Below are positions 36,501-39,119 of a stretch of DNA of 64,000 nucleotides, one piece after another. Position numbers and translations under genes: made by a program. Within the stretch, counting starts at the first letter, position 1. Every line of letters begins with the position of its first letter. Source of the stretch: Manduca sexta (taxonomy: Eukaryota > Arthropoda > Insecta > Lepidoptera > Sphingidae); NCBI RefSeq assembly GCF_014839805.1, contig NC_051117.1, positions 6,510,001 to 6,574,000 of the forward strand, read 5' to 3'. The notes below the pieces were generated by a model. That model was not told the DNA's origin, made no database searches, and worked only from the letters and a program-made list of their open reading frames with translations.

Positions 36501-37356
36501 ATGTTTGTTTTAATACGTGCAAAGAATCTCAGTGTCATGGAAGAGGAGATATGGAAGAATGTGATATAGATTTTGCAAATATGTTTTTCAAATTGAATAA
36601 AGATTACATAGAACAATATATATCTCGCATTATCCAAGACACTAAAATCGGAAGAGTGAACAGACAAATGGTTTTTTAATTTTTCGCTCTTCCAAAACCT
36701 TTTATTAAAGTGTAGTGAACAAAAATCTCGTTTGTGGCACACAAAAAGAATTTTTCATTCTGTTTTTCTTTGCATTCCCCATGCCGCTTTGTTAGCACTC
36801 GCGTGGCGAAACGGCTTTATGCCAACGCCCGAAATTAATCGATAAAAAATGCTCAACAATCTGCATTTGTTAAATATAAACAATTTTAAACATTTGCGTA
36901 ATATACAAGTTGCATAGACAAGAAACATTTACATATTTGATTCAAATCGAAATTAAATAGTTCGTTTCTCGGAAAGTCAACATGGAGTGTAATTATGTCA
37001 TTAGTCCTTTGCAGTAGTTTATACTTTACGAGGAAATGGCATAAAACTTCTTGATATAAATGAGTACTTAGTACAATGTAATACAGTTTATTTTCGTAAA
37101 TCTATAAATACCAAGCAACGAAAATAGCAAAGCTAATTTTACTATAAATTTTATTTTAATCAATAAAATGACATTTATTTTCAATATTTTTTTTTAGATA
37201 ATTCAAAGTATAATATCCGTTCCAAAAAATAGGCAGCATTATGTAACTGGCAGGTATGGATAAGGCCGATGTCCTTGACTCTGCAAAGCAGTTTCCAATG
37301 CGGCAAAATTTAAATTTCGAACATACCTGGTTAGGCGCCGCCGTCTCGGTGGTCAT
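431..37356 (-). CDS. Ank2: Ankyrin-2-type adaptor, 5' two thirds of the gene (15 coding exons, continues off the left edge)
   Basis: Ankyrins link integral membrane proteins (ion channels, transporters, adhesion molecules) to the spectrin cytoskeleton; insect Ank2 acts mainly in neurons and at synapses. Joining 37327-37356, 15261-15362, 13791-13970, 9820-9936, 7820-7975, 6070-6235, 5037-5197, 4432-4601, 3887-3993, 3127-3287, 2537-2740, 2097-2195, 1719-1856, 1113-1259 and 431-574 gives one open frame of 694 codons with GT donors and AG acceptors throughout. It encodes about 21 ankyrin repeats with TPLH-type helices, roughly residues 11 to 694; the family has 24 repeats followed by ZU5, UPA and death domains, so the C-terminal part lies beyond position 1. 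Ank2 rather than Ank1 is favoured by segments such as [29 protein letters not shown] and [13 protein letters not shown], which match insect Ank2 as remembered. The first intron is 22 kb. The family call is near certain; the paralogue call is less so. Confidence 0.93.
575..1112. other. Ank2 intron 14, with a duplicated donor motif
   Basis: AT-rich intron. Around 975-1005 the minus strand carries CGCTCAACAG|GTAACC, repeating the end of exon 14 plus a donor. Nothing else is recognised. Confidence 0.6.
1113..1259 (-). CDS. Ank2: Ank2 coding exon 14: repeats 19 and 20
   Basis: 147 bp, 49 codons, phase 0 at both ends, residues 598-646. It starts [19 protein letters not shown] and includes [16 protein letters not shown] and TPLHLAAQQ. 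The donor is CAG|GTATGT. A 13-base copy of the donor region recurs in the next intron near 980. Confidence 0.95.
1260..1718. other. Ank2 intron 13, with a truncated family A repeat
   Basis: A truncated family A repeat lies at 1321-1413. A pyrimidine-rich run (CTCTCGCTCTTTCTC) lies near 1560. The rest is AT-rich and unassigned. Confidence 0.6.
1321..1413 (+). repeat. Family A repeat, truncated
   Basis: Only the GTGGAGTGGGGTCCAATAGA to CAGTCGATATAATTATGCC portion is present; the second half is lost. Confidence 0.7.
1719..1856 (-). CDS. Ank2: Ank2 coding exon 13: repeat 18
   Basis: 138 bp, 46 codons, phase 0 at both ends, residues 552-597. It includes [32 protein letters not shown] and LLEKGADAK. 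The acceptor is TTTGCAG and the donor AAG|GTACTT. The GKNGxTPLHVA core matches other ankyrins. Confidence 0.94.
2097..2195 (-). CDS. Ank2: Ank2 coding exon 12: repeat 17 (exactly 33 codons)
   Basis: 99 bp, 33 codons, phase 0 at both ends, residues 519-551. It starts [20 protein letters not shown] and ends [13 protein letters not shown]. The exon is exactly one ankyrin-repeat length, so skipping it would remove one repeat without changing frame. The acceptor is TTTTGCAG and the donor AAG|GTACGT. Confidence 0.95.
2196..3126. other. Ank2 introns 11 and 10 either side of exon 11
   Basis: The two introns (2196-2536 and 2741-3126) are AT-rich and show no recognisable repeat, promoter or RNA gene. 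Confidence 0.5.
2537..2740 (-). CDS. Ank2: Ank2 coding exon 11: repeats 15 and 16
   Basis: 204 bp, 68 codons, phase 0 at both ends, residues 451-518. It reads [19 protein letters not shown], then [22 protein letters not shown] and [13 protein letters not shown]. The region equivalent to REGQ in other ankyrins is KQHNHD here. The donor is GAT|GTGAGT and the acceptor CTCCATCAG. Confidence 0.95.
3127..3287 (-). CDS. Ank2: Ank2 coding exon 10: repeats 13 and 14
   Basis: 161 bp, two bases completing Ser and then 53 codons (residues 398-450). It includes [32 protein letters not shown] and [14 protein letters not shown]. The donor is CAG|GTACGA. The acceptor (TCTCGAAG) is unusual in having A before AG, but it is the only one that keeps the frame and the conserved GASIQATTES join. 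Confidence 0.93.
3358..3587 (+). repeat. Family A interspersed repeat, near full length, in Ank2 intron 9
   Basis: It runs from CACCTGATGGTAAGTGGAG, through GATTACCCCTCG and the cggcat-like core, to GGGCGGATATAAAATATAT. The same layout recurs in 13 other places in the window. It has no coding capacity; about 230 bp. One end carries a near-palindrome (GGATATAnnnTATATCC type). Confidence 0.8.
3887..3993 (-). CDS. Ank2: Ank2 coding exon 9: repeat 12
   Basis: 107 bp, with one base completing Arg, 35 codons (residues 362-396), then one base of a split Ser. The protein reads [20 protein letters not shown] and on through LLLKYGA. This is the most conserved part of the ankyrin repeat stack. The donor is GCAA|GTAAGT and the split Ser is completed by exon 10 ([11 protein letters not shown]). 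Confidence 0.95.
4216..4350 (+). pseudogene. RTE-like LINE, degenerate 3' end, in Ank2 intron 8
   Basis: In one frame the fragment gives [12 protein letters not shown], a stop, MQAASNRSM, a stop, [15 protein letters not shown], then a GACGATGAT tail. This is the C-terminus of an RTE-type LINE reverse transcriptase protein with premature stops. Compare the more intact copy at 56434-56667. Confidence 0.75.
4432..4601 (-). CDS. Ank2: Ank2 coding exon 8: repeats 10 and 11, extremely GC-rich
   Basis: 170 bp, 56 codons plus two bases, about residues 305-360. It starts [14 protein letters not shown] and includes [20 protein letters not shown] and [13 protein letters not shown]. The split Arg codon (AG|A) joins exon 9. 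All of the first 45 codons end in G or C, and 52 of 56 overall, whereas neighbouring exon 9 has 16 of 35. The donor is CAG|GTGATT, weaker than the others. Confidence 0.95.
4602..5036. other. Ank2 intron 7, nothing recognised
   Basis: AT-rich. A small hairpin (AGGCATCAACATGCCT) lies near 4881. There is no repeat family match to the rest of the window. Confidence 0.5.
5037..5197 (-). CDS. Ank2: Ank2 coding exon 7: end of repeat 8, repeat 9
   Basis: 161 bp, starting with two bases of a split Gly codon and then 53 codons (residues 252-304): [12 protein letters not shown], then [20 protein letters not shown] and [29 protein letters not shown] is one of the most conserved ankyrin stretches. The donor is AAG|GTGAGT. 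Confidence 0.95.
5440..5570 (+). repeat. LINE 3' untranslated tail in Ank2 intron 6
   Basis: The segment GCCCGTTCTTCTCTGG, then CTTTCCGAACTGGTGGTAGA, then TTCAAATAAATCATTTCATT has the layout of 3' ends of lepidopteran jockey/CR1-like LINEs. It has no coding part. The rest of intron 6 (5198-6069) is unassigned. Confidence 0.55.
6070..6235 (-). CDS. Ank2: Ank2 coding exon 6: repeats 7 and 8
   Basis: 166 bp, 55 codons plus one base, about residues 196-250. It starts [20 protein letters not shown] and includes [11 protein letters not shown] and CPLHVAAKW. The donor is G|GTAGGT at 6069; the split Gly codon is completed by exon 7 to give KWGKENMV. A second GT five bases downstream (GGTAG|GTACAC) would shift the frame and is rejected. 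Third positions are GC-rich from the first TPLH motif on. Confidence 0.94.
6236..7819. other. Ank2 intron 5: SINE fragment and a GC-rich pair
   Basis: 6630-6712 resembles the middle of the family D SINE (GTGTCCGATTTGGTGATAGA). 7518-7770 is bounded by two short GC-rich segments (CAGGGGCGCCGGGAGG and GCGGCGCCCATGG) of opposite sense around AT-rich DNA, possibly the ends of a decayed mobile element. The rest is unassigned. Confidence 0.45.
7820..7975 (-). CDS. Ank2: Ank2 coding exon 5: repeats 5 and 6
   Basis: 156 bp, 52 codons, phase 0 at both ends, about residues 144-195. It starts [18 protein letters not shown], passes the conserved [16 protein letters not shown] and ends AANLLLE. The PALHIAA motif and the shortened linker before it are characteristic of ankyrin repeat 6. 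The donor is GAA|GTAAGT. Confidence 0.95.
7976..9819. other. Ank2 intron 4, with a Helitron-like segment
   Basis: 8812-9092 looks like the body and 3' end of a non-autonomous element (separate entry). 9110-9260 is a CG-richer patch with GCGCGCTGG and GCGCGCAG in an AT-rich intron, unassigned. 7980-8800 and 9260-9819 show nothing recognisable. Confidence 0.45.
8812..9092 (+). mobile_element. Helitron-like or MITE-like non-autonomous element
   Basis: The segment begins near AAAACAAAGTCGCTTTCTC and ends GAAGCCGGGCGGGTCGCTAGT. A GC-rich foldable end followed by CTAGT is the usual 3' terminus of Helitrons. A second, older version of the same end (GTGCGAAGCCAGAGCGGGCC) lies at 8980-9000. There is no RepHel-coding sequence, so it would be non-autonomous. 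Class is inferred from the end only. Confidence 0.4.
9820..9936 (-). CDS. Ank2: Ank2 coding exon 4: repeat 4
   Basis: 117 bp, 39 codons, phase 0 at both ends, about residues 105-143. It reads [20 protein letters not shown] then [14 protein letters not shown], a segment strongly conserved among ankyrins. The acceptor follows a T-rich tract (TTTTTTACAG) and the donor is GAG|GTAAGA. Confidence 0.95.
10155..10408 (+). repeat. Intron 3 repeat pair, copy 1
   Basis: About 250 bp, clearly related to 12675-12912. Shared blocks include TTAAAGCTGTATTGGATAAT, TTTAAAGGAAAGG, CCTCGCCAATTTT and GTCAGATTAATGGAGTA. Both copies are in the same orientation, 2.5 kb apart in one intron. No coding frame is conserved. 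I know no family for it. Confidence 0.7.
10409..10979. other. Ank2 intron 3, unassigned AT-rich stretch
   Basis: No gene, repeat copy or clear regulatory motif is seen, apart from a run of ATACGCACAT-type sequence near 10665. Confidence 0.5.
10980..11213 (-). repeat. Family D tRNA-derived SINE, near full length
   Basis: Read on the minus strand it has a pol III B-box (TGGGTTCGAATCTCA), a GTGTGGTATGACACC A-box region, and the tail CCTCTGCCTACCCCTTCAGG then GCGTGATGC. It is a retroposed SINE, not a tRNA gene. Confidence 0.75.
11572..11666 (+). repeat. Family D SINE, 3' fragment
   Basis: It contains TGTGTCCGATATAGCGATAG and CCCCTTGGGGTAAAAGCGTG, the tail half of the SINE, without the tRNA-like head. 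Confidence 0.65.
11667..12674. other. Ank2 intron 3, unassigned
   Basis: AT-rich. ATTCAATTCAATT runs near 12055. No gene or repeat match is seen. Confidence 0.5.
12675..12912 (+). repeat. Intron 3 repeat pair, copy 2
   Basis: Partner of 10155-10408, same orientation, with matching blocks in the same order and divergence scattered throughout. Confidence 0.7.
13028..13135 (+). pseudogene. RTE-like LINE 3' fragment, frameshifted
   Basis: RMRAAQSRP in one frame continues as [12 protein letters not shown] in the next, so there is a frameshift in the C-terminal RTE motif. A short piece resembling family B follows at 13190-13240 (GCATTATGTCCAGTAATAAC). Confidence 0.65.
13640..13786 (+). repeat. 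Degenerate RTE-like LINE tail lying against the exon 3 donor
   Basis: It contains GAACATAGGCCTCCCC, a CATCATCATCATC run, then AGAGAGGGCTTACGTTCAGC, AGTGGATTTC and GGCTGATAATGAT. The last bases reach position +5 to +6 of the Ank2 intron (donor GTAAGA at 13785-13790). Confidence 0.6.
13791..13970 (-). CDS. Ank2: Ank2 coding exon 3: repeats 2 and 3
   Basis: 180 bp, 60 codons, phase 0 at both ends, about residues 45-104. It starts [14 protein letters not shown] and ends VQNGAQ. Two repeats are visible: NAIHLAS with LLERGA, and TALHIAS with LLVQNGA. The donor is CAG|GTAAGA. A degenerate LINE tail reaches to about the sixth base of the intron (see the repeat at 13640-13786). Confidence 0.95.
13971..14237. 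other. Ank2 intron 2, first part, unassigned
   Basis: AT-rich with no match. Further along, 14447-15014 is also unassigned, except that it separates a LINE tail from a family A copy. Confidence 0.45.
14238..14446 (-). repeat. Family F LINE 3' tail
   Basis: On the minus strand it begins TTTTGCTCGTGGCTACGCCC and passes GGAATAAAACTCC, CCCGGGATATAAGG and CCAGGGCCTTAAACT to AAATTTTGAGAAAATCGATA. The same arrangement occurs on the plus strand at 17770-18008. Confidence 0.7.
15015..15228 (-). repeat. Family A repeat, degenerate, next to exon 2
   Basis: It contains ACGTCACGTTCCGGAATCAG, CTGTGTATATCCAG and GGCCGGCATAATTGTG and ends CATCAGGTGCAGAGGAGTCA. It ends 33 bp from the exon 2 donor. Confidence 0.75.
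15261..15362 (-). CDS. Ank2: Ank2 coding exon 2: ankyrin repeat 1
   Basis: The acceptor is TTCGCAG and the donor GCT|GTAAGT; 102 bp, 34 codons, phase 0 at both ends, about residues 11-44. It contains FLRAARAG, the ankyrin signature for the capping first repeat, then the second helix with LLEQG and the DINVSNA loop that leads into exon 3. A family A repeat copy ends 33 bp downstream of the donor, and a piggyBac-like element begins 95 bp upstream of the acceptor. Confidence 0.93.
15457..16602 (+). mobile_element. piggyBac-like element, internally deleted, with intact ends
   Basis: The left end is TTAA then CACGTTCACTGCG (15453-15469) and the right end CGCAGTGAACGTG then TTAA (16590-16606): a perfect 13-bp terminal inverted repeat flanked by the TTAA target duplication that defines piggyBac insertion. 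Inside are six scattered modules of GTGCGnnGTG plus GGTCAnnnTGACC type, three near each end, and a remnant of the transposase C-terminus at 15993-16210. At 1.15 kb it lacks the DDE catalytic region and is non-autonomous. It lies in Ank2 intron 1, 95 bp upstream of exon 2. Confidence 0.85.
15993..16210 (+). pseudogene. piggyBac-like transposase, C-terminal cysteine-rich domain remnant
   Basis: The frame reads [18 protein letters not shown], then RRRCTGCY, then [19 protein letters not shown] and EHK, stopping at 16210. The spacing CxxC ... C(x4)CxxC with a following H is the zinc-binding tail that follows the DDE domain in piggyBac transposases, where it binds terminal DNA. Everything N-terminal is missing, so the remnant cannot transpose anything. 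Upstream in-frame codons back to 15953 show no homology. Confidence 0.75.
16610..17769. other. Ank2 intron 1, AT-rich, unassigned
   Basis: No gene or repeat match is seen. A perfect 12-bp palindrome (ACGAAATTTCGT) lies at 17610-17621, in a slightly CG-richer patch at 17530-17650 that could be regulatory. Confidence 0.45.
17770..18008 (+). repeat. Family F LINE 3' tail
   Basis: It starts ACCCGCAACTTCGCTCGCGG, passes AAGGAGTTTTCCGGGATG and CAGGGTCTTAAACTATCC, and ends ATCGATAACATACAGACA. Confidence 0.7.
18009..19560. other. Ank2 intron 1, mostly unassigned, with a CRE-like site
   Basis: A perfect TGACGTCA (CRE palindrome) lies at 18454-18461, followed 12 bp later by a plus-strand donor-like GAG|GTAAGT. 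An E-box CACGTG lies about 60 bp upstream. No ORF or repeat is supported. Confidence 0.4.
19621..19647 (-). CDS. Ank2: Candidate alternative first exon of Ank2 (MQRSQQQVE)
   Basis: On the minus strand, ATG at 19647 opens nine codons, MQRSQQQVE, ending GAG before an excellent donor GTGAGT at 19620. The end is phase 0, so it would join exon 2 as ...[14 protein letters not shown] exactly as the distal exon 1 does. An in-frame TGA four codons upstream makes this ATG the first in-frame start. A TATA box lies 28 bp upstream of the ATG. The difficulty is that TATA-directed initiation about 30 bp downstream would fall at or just inside this ATG, so the transcript would need a slightly earlier start, or the exon may be mainly non-coding. 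No homology can be claimed for nine residues. Confidence 0.38.
19665..19735 (-). promoter_or_regulatory. Candidate internal TATA promoter with a palindromic upstream element
   Basis: On the minus strand GTTATAAAGAG gives TATAAA at 19670-19675. Initiator-like CAG motifs (TGCAGC, CTCAGC) lie 32 to 41 bp downstream. A perfect 14-bp palindrome, ATTAACGCGTTAAT, at 19722-19735 overlaps a GTTAATTAAC homeodomain-like site. The block is more GC-rich than its surroundings and matches no repeat family here. It would drive a shorter Ank2 transcript from within intron 1. Confidence 0.42.
19988..20200 (+). repeat. Family D tRNA-derived SINE
   Basis: The head has GATCGGTAGTGTAGTTGTAT (A-box region) and TTGGGTTCGATCCCCGG (perfect B-box core). 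The body continues GGTGCCCGACATAGTGATAG and CATCATGGAACGGAATATAC. Confidence 0.75.
20537..20848 (+). repeat. Family E SINE with an ATT-repeat tail
   Basis: It contains GACTAGTTGGGTACGAACTA, CCGAGACAAATGTCC, GAGAAAACCTGCATACCTGA, CAATCCGCACTAGGCC, then CAGGGCTGATATTATTATTA. The head resembles a tRNA A-box; the tail is (ATT)n. The same structure is at 39774-40103. Confidence 0.7.
20849..21629. other. Ank2 intron 1, AT-rich, unassigned
   Basis: No gene, repeat match or motif is seen. Confidence 0.5.
21630..21877. mobile_element. Foldback MITE with arms of about 88 bp
   Basis: The left arm (21630-21717) begins CGCATTCTTAATAAAATAAT and contains GTGAGAATCGTC. The right arm (21789-21877) is its inverse and ends ATTATTTTATTAAGAGTGCG. 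About ten mismatches separate the arms, which enclose roughly 70 bp. It has no coding capacity. Confidence 0.75.
22254..22468 (-). repeat. Family A repeat, near full length
   Basis: It begins GCTGGTGGTAGGATATATTT and contains CGACCACCGTGCACAAGGTG and GGCCGGCATAATTGTGTCGA. Confidence 0.8.
22518..22618 (+). repeat. Family E SINE, 3' fragment
   Basis: CAATCTGCACTAGACCGTAA, GACTAAGGCCTAAACCC and CACTGAGCTGGTATA match the tail half of family E. Confidence 0.55.
22619..23329. other. Ank2 intron 1, unassigned, with a semi-GC block
   Basis: 22720-22890 is less AT-rich (AACTCCGGGAGAGGGC, GGTTCCGCGTGAAACGCC) without a recognised identity. A hairpin CCGAAGTAATCAGTACTTCGG-like lies near 23219-23239. 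Confidence 0.4.
23330..23416 (+). repeat. LINE 3' tail with polyadenylation-like end
   Basis: TATCATAAGTGCGACTTTGT, CGCCTACGTGATAAATAAAG and TATTTATTTATTT form a typical jockey-like LINE 3' end. A second copy is at 27005-27064. Confidence 0.55.
23459..23688 (-). repeat. Family A repeat, near full length
   Basis: It begins GCTGGTGGTAGGATATATTT and ends ACCATCAGGCGCATTTTACC. All family blocks are present. Confidence 0.8.
23689..24107. other. Ank2 intron 1, unassigned open stretch
   Basis: A plus-strand open stretch from 23781 to 24086 (101 codons) has AT-driven composition ([15 protein letters not shown]) and no family match, so it is not called. Confidence 0.4.
24108..24356 (+). repeat. Family F-type LINE 3' tail
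   Basis: It starts GCTTTTGCTTCGCCCGTGTG and includes AGGAGTTTTCCAGGAT and CAAAGTTTCATCCAAATCAG. Its middle differs from 17770-18008, so this is a related subfamily. Confidence 0.6.
24357..25307. other. Ank2 intron 1, unassigned, containing a GC-rich hairpin block
   Basis: 24515-24650 is GC-rich in AT-rich surroundings and contains foldable GGGGTCGCGGCCCC. The rest shows nothing recognisable. Confidence 0.4.
25308..25512 (+). repeat. Family F LINE 3' tail
   Basis: GTTGCTCGCGGCTTCGATTG, CCGGGATAAAAGCCCC, CCTGGGTCTCAAACTATATC and CAAAATCCGTTGGGTAAT appear in the family order. Confidence 0.7.
25560..25806 (+). repeat. LINE or MITE tail, related to the end of 49228-49432
   Basis: TTACGCAACGCCCGCAATGG, ATAGCCTTCCTCGATAAAT and CAGTAGTTCCTGAGATTAAC are seen. 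The last block also occurs near 49377, next to a family F head, so both may be parts of one element. Confidence 0.55.
25807..26234. other. Ank2 intron 1, unassigned
   Basis: 25930-26030 is CG-richer (TGACGTCAGCGATGACGG, GGGTCGATGCGGTGCACC) without a clear identity. Confidence 0.4.
26235..26345 (-). repeat. Family L AT-rich repeat, copy 1
   Basis: On the minus strand: CTCAAAAACGGACCATTCAG, AACAAAGTTTTTTCTGACAT, GAGTTATTTTGATTGGTTCA, then ATCGGATTGATGATTAAG. Five copies occur in both orientations. Confidence 0.65.
26346..27267. other. Ank2 intron 1, unassigned, with a LINE tail at 27005-27064
   Basis: A plus-strand open stretch at 26335-26580 (81 codons) begins inside the family L copy and lacks recognisable domains, so it is not called. 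27005-27064 is a LINE tail (CTTATCATAAGTACTACTAT, GCCTACGTGATGAATAAAAC). Confidence 0.4.
27268..27400 (+). repeat. Family L AT-rich repeat, copy 2
   Basis: AAACCAAACAGAAAAAAGTC, TTACATGCTTACAAATGACT and TATTTTGGTATTC match the family order. Confidence 0.55.
27401..30104. other. Ank2 intron 1, 2.7 kb with little recognisable content
   Basis: 27490-27620 is markedly less AT-rich and open on the plus strand ([20 protein letters not shown]); identity unknown. 29176-29225 is a minus-strand LINE tail (AATAAAGTATTTATTTGAAT). 29640-29815 faintly resembles a decayed family D SINE. 30000-30095 (GGCATTGCTTTAGTCCATG, ACCATCAGGCGAACCGCTTG) looks like a LINE tail of another family. The rest is blank. Confidence 0.4.
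30105..30245 (-). repeat. Family L AT-rich repeat, copy 3
   Basis: On the minus strand: GGACCAATAAGAAAAGTTTT, TTGACATTACAAATTACTTA, then TTTGGTTTATTCTTGTCATT. Confidence 0.5.
30246..31544. other. Ank2 intron 1, AT-rich, unassigned
   Basis: A short GC-richer patch (GGCCAGCCGCACCTTGATG, CGTCGCCAGGCGGTCAATT) lies at 30370-30420. Otherwise no match. Confidence 0.4.
31545..31765 (-). repeat. Family F-related LINE tail
   Basis: On the minus strand it starts CTCAGCTTCGCCCACGTGAA, passes a degenerate middle and reaches CCAAATTTCATCCAAATCAG and TTTCTGCGTTAACTTCTAAC. Confidence 0.55.
31766..32333. other. Ank2 intron 1: GC-rich hairpin and LINE-like fragments
   Basis: 32030-32140 contains a near-palindrome around CTCCGGAGG with flanking TGCACC/GGTGCA, then TACGACGTTGTGAGTTTTAT. 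32248-32333 (GCTCACCTGATAGTAAATGA, CGACGCCCATAGACG) is a LINE-tail-like repeat fragment. Confidence 0.4.
32334..32442 (+). repeat. 18-bp minisatellite, about six units
   Basis: Unit GTAAAGCCGCTACCTAAC. The first four units are nearly identical (one C to A change) and the last two are more diverged. It lies next to a LINE-like fragment at 32248-32333. Confidence 0.85.
32717..32855 (-). repeat. RTE-like LINE 3' end, minus strand
   Basis: AATCATCATTATCAGC, AACATAGACCAACCCT, TTTCCAGACAGACCTGTCAA and CCAGCGTGTTCCTGCGACC are the inverse of an RTE-type LINE C-terminus and its GAT-repeat tail, with decay. Confidence 0.6.
32856..33829. other. Ank2 intron 1, unassigned
   Basis: AT-rich with TTTATTAATAA runs. 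33570-33660 (GCGCCAAATTTCATCTAAAT) is a LINE-tail-like fragment. Confidence 0.4.
33830..34130 (+). repeat. GC-rich block with a B-box-like start, possible SINE-like repeat
   Basis: GTATATTCGATTCCCGGCAC near 33853-33872 resembles a pol III B-box; the following 250 bp are GC-rich and open on both strands. A second copy was not found in the window, so its repeat nature is a guess. Confidence 0.3.
34346..34595 (+). repeat. Family D tRNA-derived SINE, full length
   Basis: This is the best copy: CCCCGGTGGCGTAGTTATAT (A-box region), CTTGGGTTCGATTCCCGG (B-box), GATAGGCTCGCCCCCTATCA, then ACCCCTTCAGGGATAAGGCG and GTGTGTGT. Related copies sit on both strands. Confidence 0.82.
34596..36049. other. Ank2 intron 1, unassigned, with two LINE tails
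   Basis: 35285-35345 is family K (TTTTCTCCCGACGTTTCGAA, GCAGCCTTCGTGGTCATG), also at 44735-44815 and 58935-59020. 35450-35500 is the inverse of the LINE 3' end at 43980 (CCACCTTTGGGTGATGCAGA). The rest is AT-rich and unassigned. Confidence 0.45.
36050..36310 (+). repeat. Family J repeat, longest copy
   Basis: AGAGAGTGCACCTGTGTATT, GCGCACACACTTGTGCACTA, TAATATCACCTGCG and GGCCACCGTGGCCG appear in order. Copies are at 47358-47480 (plus) and 59195-59370 (minus). GGCCACCGTGGCC is a palindrome. Class unknown. Confidence 0.65.
36311..37326. other. Ank2 intron 1, first kilobase after exon 1
   Basis: 36775-36850 is CG-richer (CACTCGCGTGGCGAAACGGC) and matches no repeat here, so a regulatory element is possible. 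Otherwise AT-rich and unassigned. Confidence 0.4.
37327..37356 (-). CDS. Ank2: Ank2 coding exon 1 (initiator exon, [10 protein letters not shown])
   Basis: Ten codons, [10 protein letters not shown], end in CAG before donor GTATGT at 37326. The exon is in phase 0 and joins exon 2 as ...NQ|ADAST, just ahead of the conserved FLRAARAG start of repeat 1. The ATG has G at -3. The upstream frame meets an in-frame TAA at 37444-37446 with no in-frame ATG between, so this is the first usable start in the exon. Short, variable N-termini of this kind are normal for ankyrins. The weak point is distance: 22 kb of intron separates it from exon 2, so the link rests on phase, donor quality and the plausible start, not on homology of the ten residues. 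Confidence 0.72.
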
Positions 37357-37600
37357 GTCTTCGAGTAAAGCTAATCTACTCTTCTTCTTTTTCTGACATG
37401 AACAACAGTCTTTTAACTTGTGCAGTTTAAATAGTTCGGGATATTACCCTATTACTTTAACATCTCACTAATCTGCCACCACGAAAAGTCCTCGGCAACA
37501 TTACGATATCCGCGAATAATGGCTGAATCGAATCAATTCGAGTGGCTAGCCATCCGCCATTTTCGTTCCGTCGCGAGTCCTGCCACTGATGTTAATATTC
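37357..37600 (-). promoter_or_regulatory. Probable Ank2 5' leader with four short upstream ORFs
   Basis: On the minus strand this region leads into the start codon at 37356. It holds uORFs at 37546-37560 (MADG, strong context AAAATGG), 37457-37501 (15 codons with stop), 37452-37463 (MLK) and 37376-37399 (MSEKEEE). All close before the main ATG. An initiator-like ATCAGTGG lies with its A at 37587, which would put the transcription start just upstream of the first uORF. The leader extent is inferred. Confidence 0.45.
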
Positions 37601-37990
37601 TTAACACTAAAACTAAAAGCAAAAGCCGTACACTGCGTTGCGTTATTATATTTTTAAACGATTAAAAATCACCAAGGTTTGGACTAGTTGTTGCGTTTCG
37701 TTCACTGCGGGGGTGTAGAAGAATTTTGCCGGCTTTCACGACAAGTGAGCTGGGTGGGGTGGCAGTTCTGCGGCTGCGCGGAACCTTGCTATTGTGTGCG
37801 TGATTTGCGTGGACATTACCACCTTCCCGTGACCTGCGCCTCCCCCTCTGACCTGCAGGGTTGTTGTAACAACAGGGGTTGAATTTCCCGGTACCGGAGC
37901 TCCAGTTACATTGGCACGGTTGCATGTATTAATACAATCGATAATGTAGAGCGCTGTTAGGAAATGTCAGACTTGGCGGGGCCTACAAAG
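37601..37990 (-). promoter_or_regulatory. CpG-richer block upstream of Ank2 exon 1, candidate promoter region
   Basis: 37690-37990 is strikingly richer in G, C and CpG (GCGGCTGCGCGGAA, CCCGGTACCGGAGC, GGCGGGGCC) than the AT-rich DNA around it, and no repeat family matches it. Its open frames on both strands follow from composition. The position just upstream of the likely leader suits a promoter. No TATA box is evident. Confidence 0.4.
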
Positions 37991-38215
37991 ACCGCTCGCT
38001 ACGGAATCGCATGGACAGACAATGCTTTTGTAGCTGGGGGCTGTTTTTTGATTATTAAACTGTGAATATGGTATATTACTAAAATACGGACATGAGTACT
38101 CGACATATTTATAAGAAAAATAATACATTAGTTTTGCATTATTAAAATATTCTATACAATATTTTATTTAATCGAAATTATTTTTATACTTCAAATGGTA
38201 GTTTAAGGTTTTTGT

Positions 38216-38350
38216 TTTATTGTTTTGAACGACGAAACGAACTTGCCGTTTGCCTGATGGTAAGAGAGACGACCGCCCATAAATAGTAGAAACACTATCA
38301 AACATGTTGTATTACAAAGTAATGCCTAAATGAATTCGCTGATGATAAGT
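38216..38350 (+). repeat. Family B repeat, truncated
   Basis: GAACGACGAAACGAACTTGC, CGTTTGCCTGATGGTAAG and GACGACCGCCCATAAA match the head of family B. Confidence 0.65.
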
Positions 38351-38595
38351 GCTCTTACATTCAAACGTCGGCTCGCTAAAAGCAAGCGGCATGAGCACCT
38401 CTCGAGCCCCGACAGTCGCCATGATACTGTCGGCCTGTTTATTTGCTTCTTATTATTCAAATAAGGAATCTGTCAAATTCTGAGCATTCCAATACGTTTT
38501 GCATCTTTTAGAAAGCGGAATTGCCCTTTGAAATTAAGACCAAGTTTAAGTTTAGTTTTTTTGATAAAATAAAAAAAAACATATACATATCACGC

Positions 38596-38808
38596 TTTTA
38601 TAACAAGCTGTACAAGCAATACTTTTGACCTGTGTGTTTCGTCCCATGATATGATAAGGGTCAAGGCTATCCCATATCGGGCGCAAATTGTAGACTCCGG
38701 GCAGATATTGAACAGAAAACCTTAATATCACTTTGCCCAAACTGGGATTCGAACTCGAGGCTCAGAGCAGTGTACCGCGCCATACAACTACGCCGACGAG
38801 GTACTTAG
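38596..38808 (-). repeat. Family D tRNA-derived SINE
   Basis: On the minus strand: CGGCGTAGTTGTATGGCGCG, TCGAGTTCGAATCCCAG (B-box), GCAAAGTGATATTAAGG, then CCATATCATGGGACGAAAC-like body. Confidence 0.72.
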
Positions 38809-39119
38809 TCTAATCAAATACAGGTAAATTCCACATTGTCCGGAAAAAATGACTTTAACTCTCCTGAAACTTGTGTAATTGCTTTTAAATAAAGGATTTC
38901 TTAATTCACGTACTAAGAGTCCTAAGATTTTGATGTATAGCTAGACCAGGAAAATAAAAAATTCGCCATGTGGTAAAACATGGATCTAATTTCTTGAACT
39001 GATATTGTCAACTTTAAAACGGAAAAGCGGAAATGGCGCCCCCAAATCAAGTGTTTTTATTCCTGATCAAGCTTTAATACGCCTTTCTTTTTTACAATAG
39101 TTTAGACAAACATACACAA
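38809..39119. other. Upstream region, unassigned
   Basis: No gene or repeat match is seen. Confidence 0.45.

Noticed and set aside
431..37356. Assigning the gene to Ank1 instead of Ank2
   Set aside because: Several remembered insect Ank2-specific stretches match almost residue for residue; Ank1 differs there. The C-terminal part, which would settle it, is outside the window.
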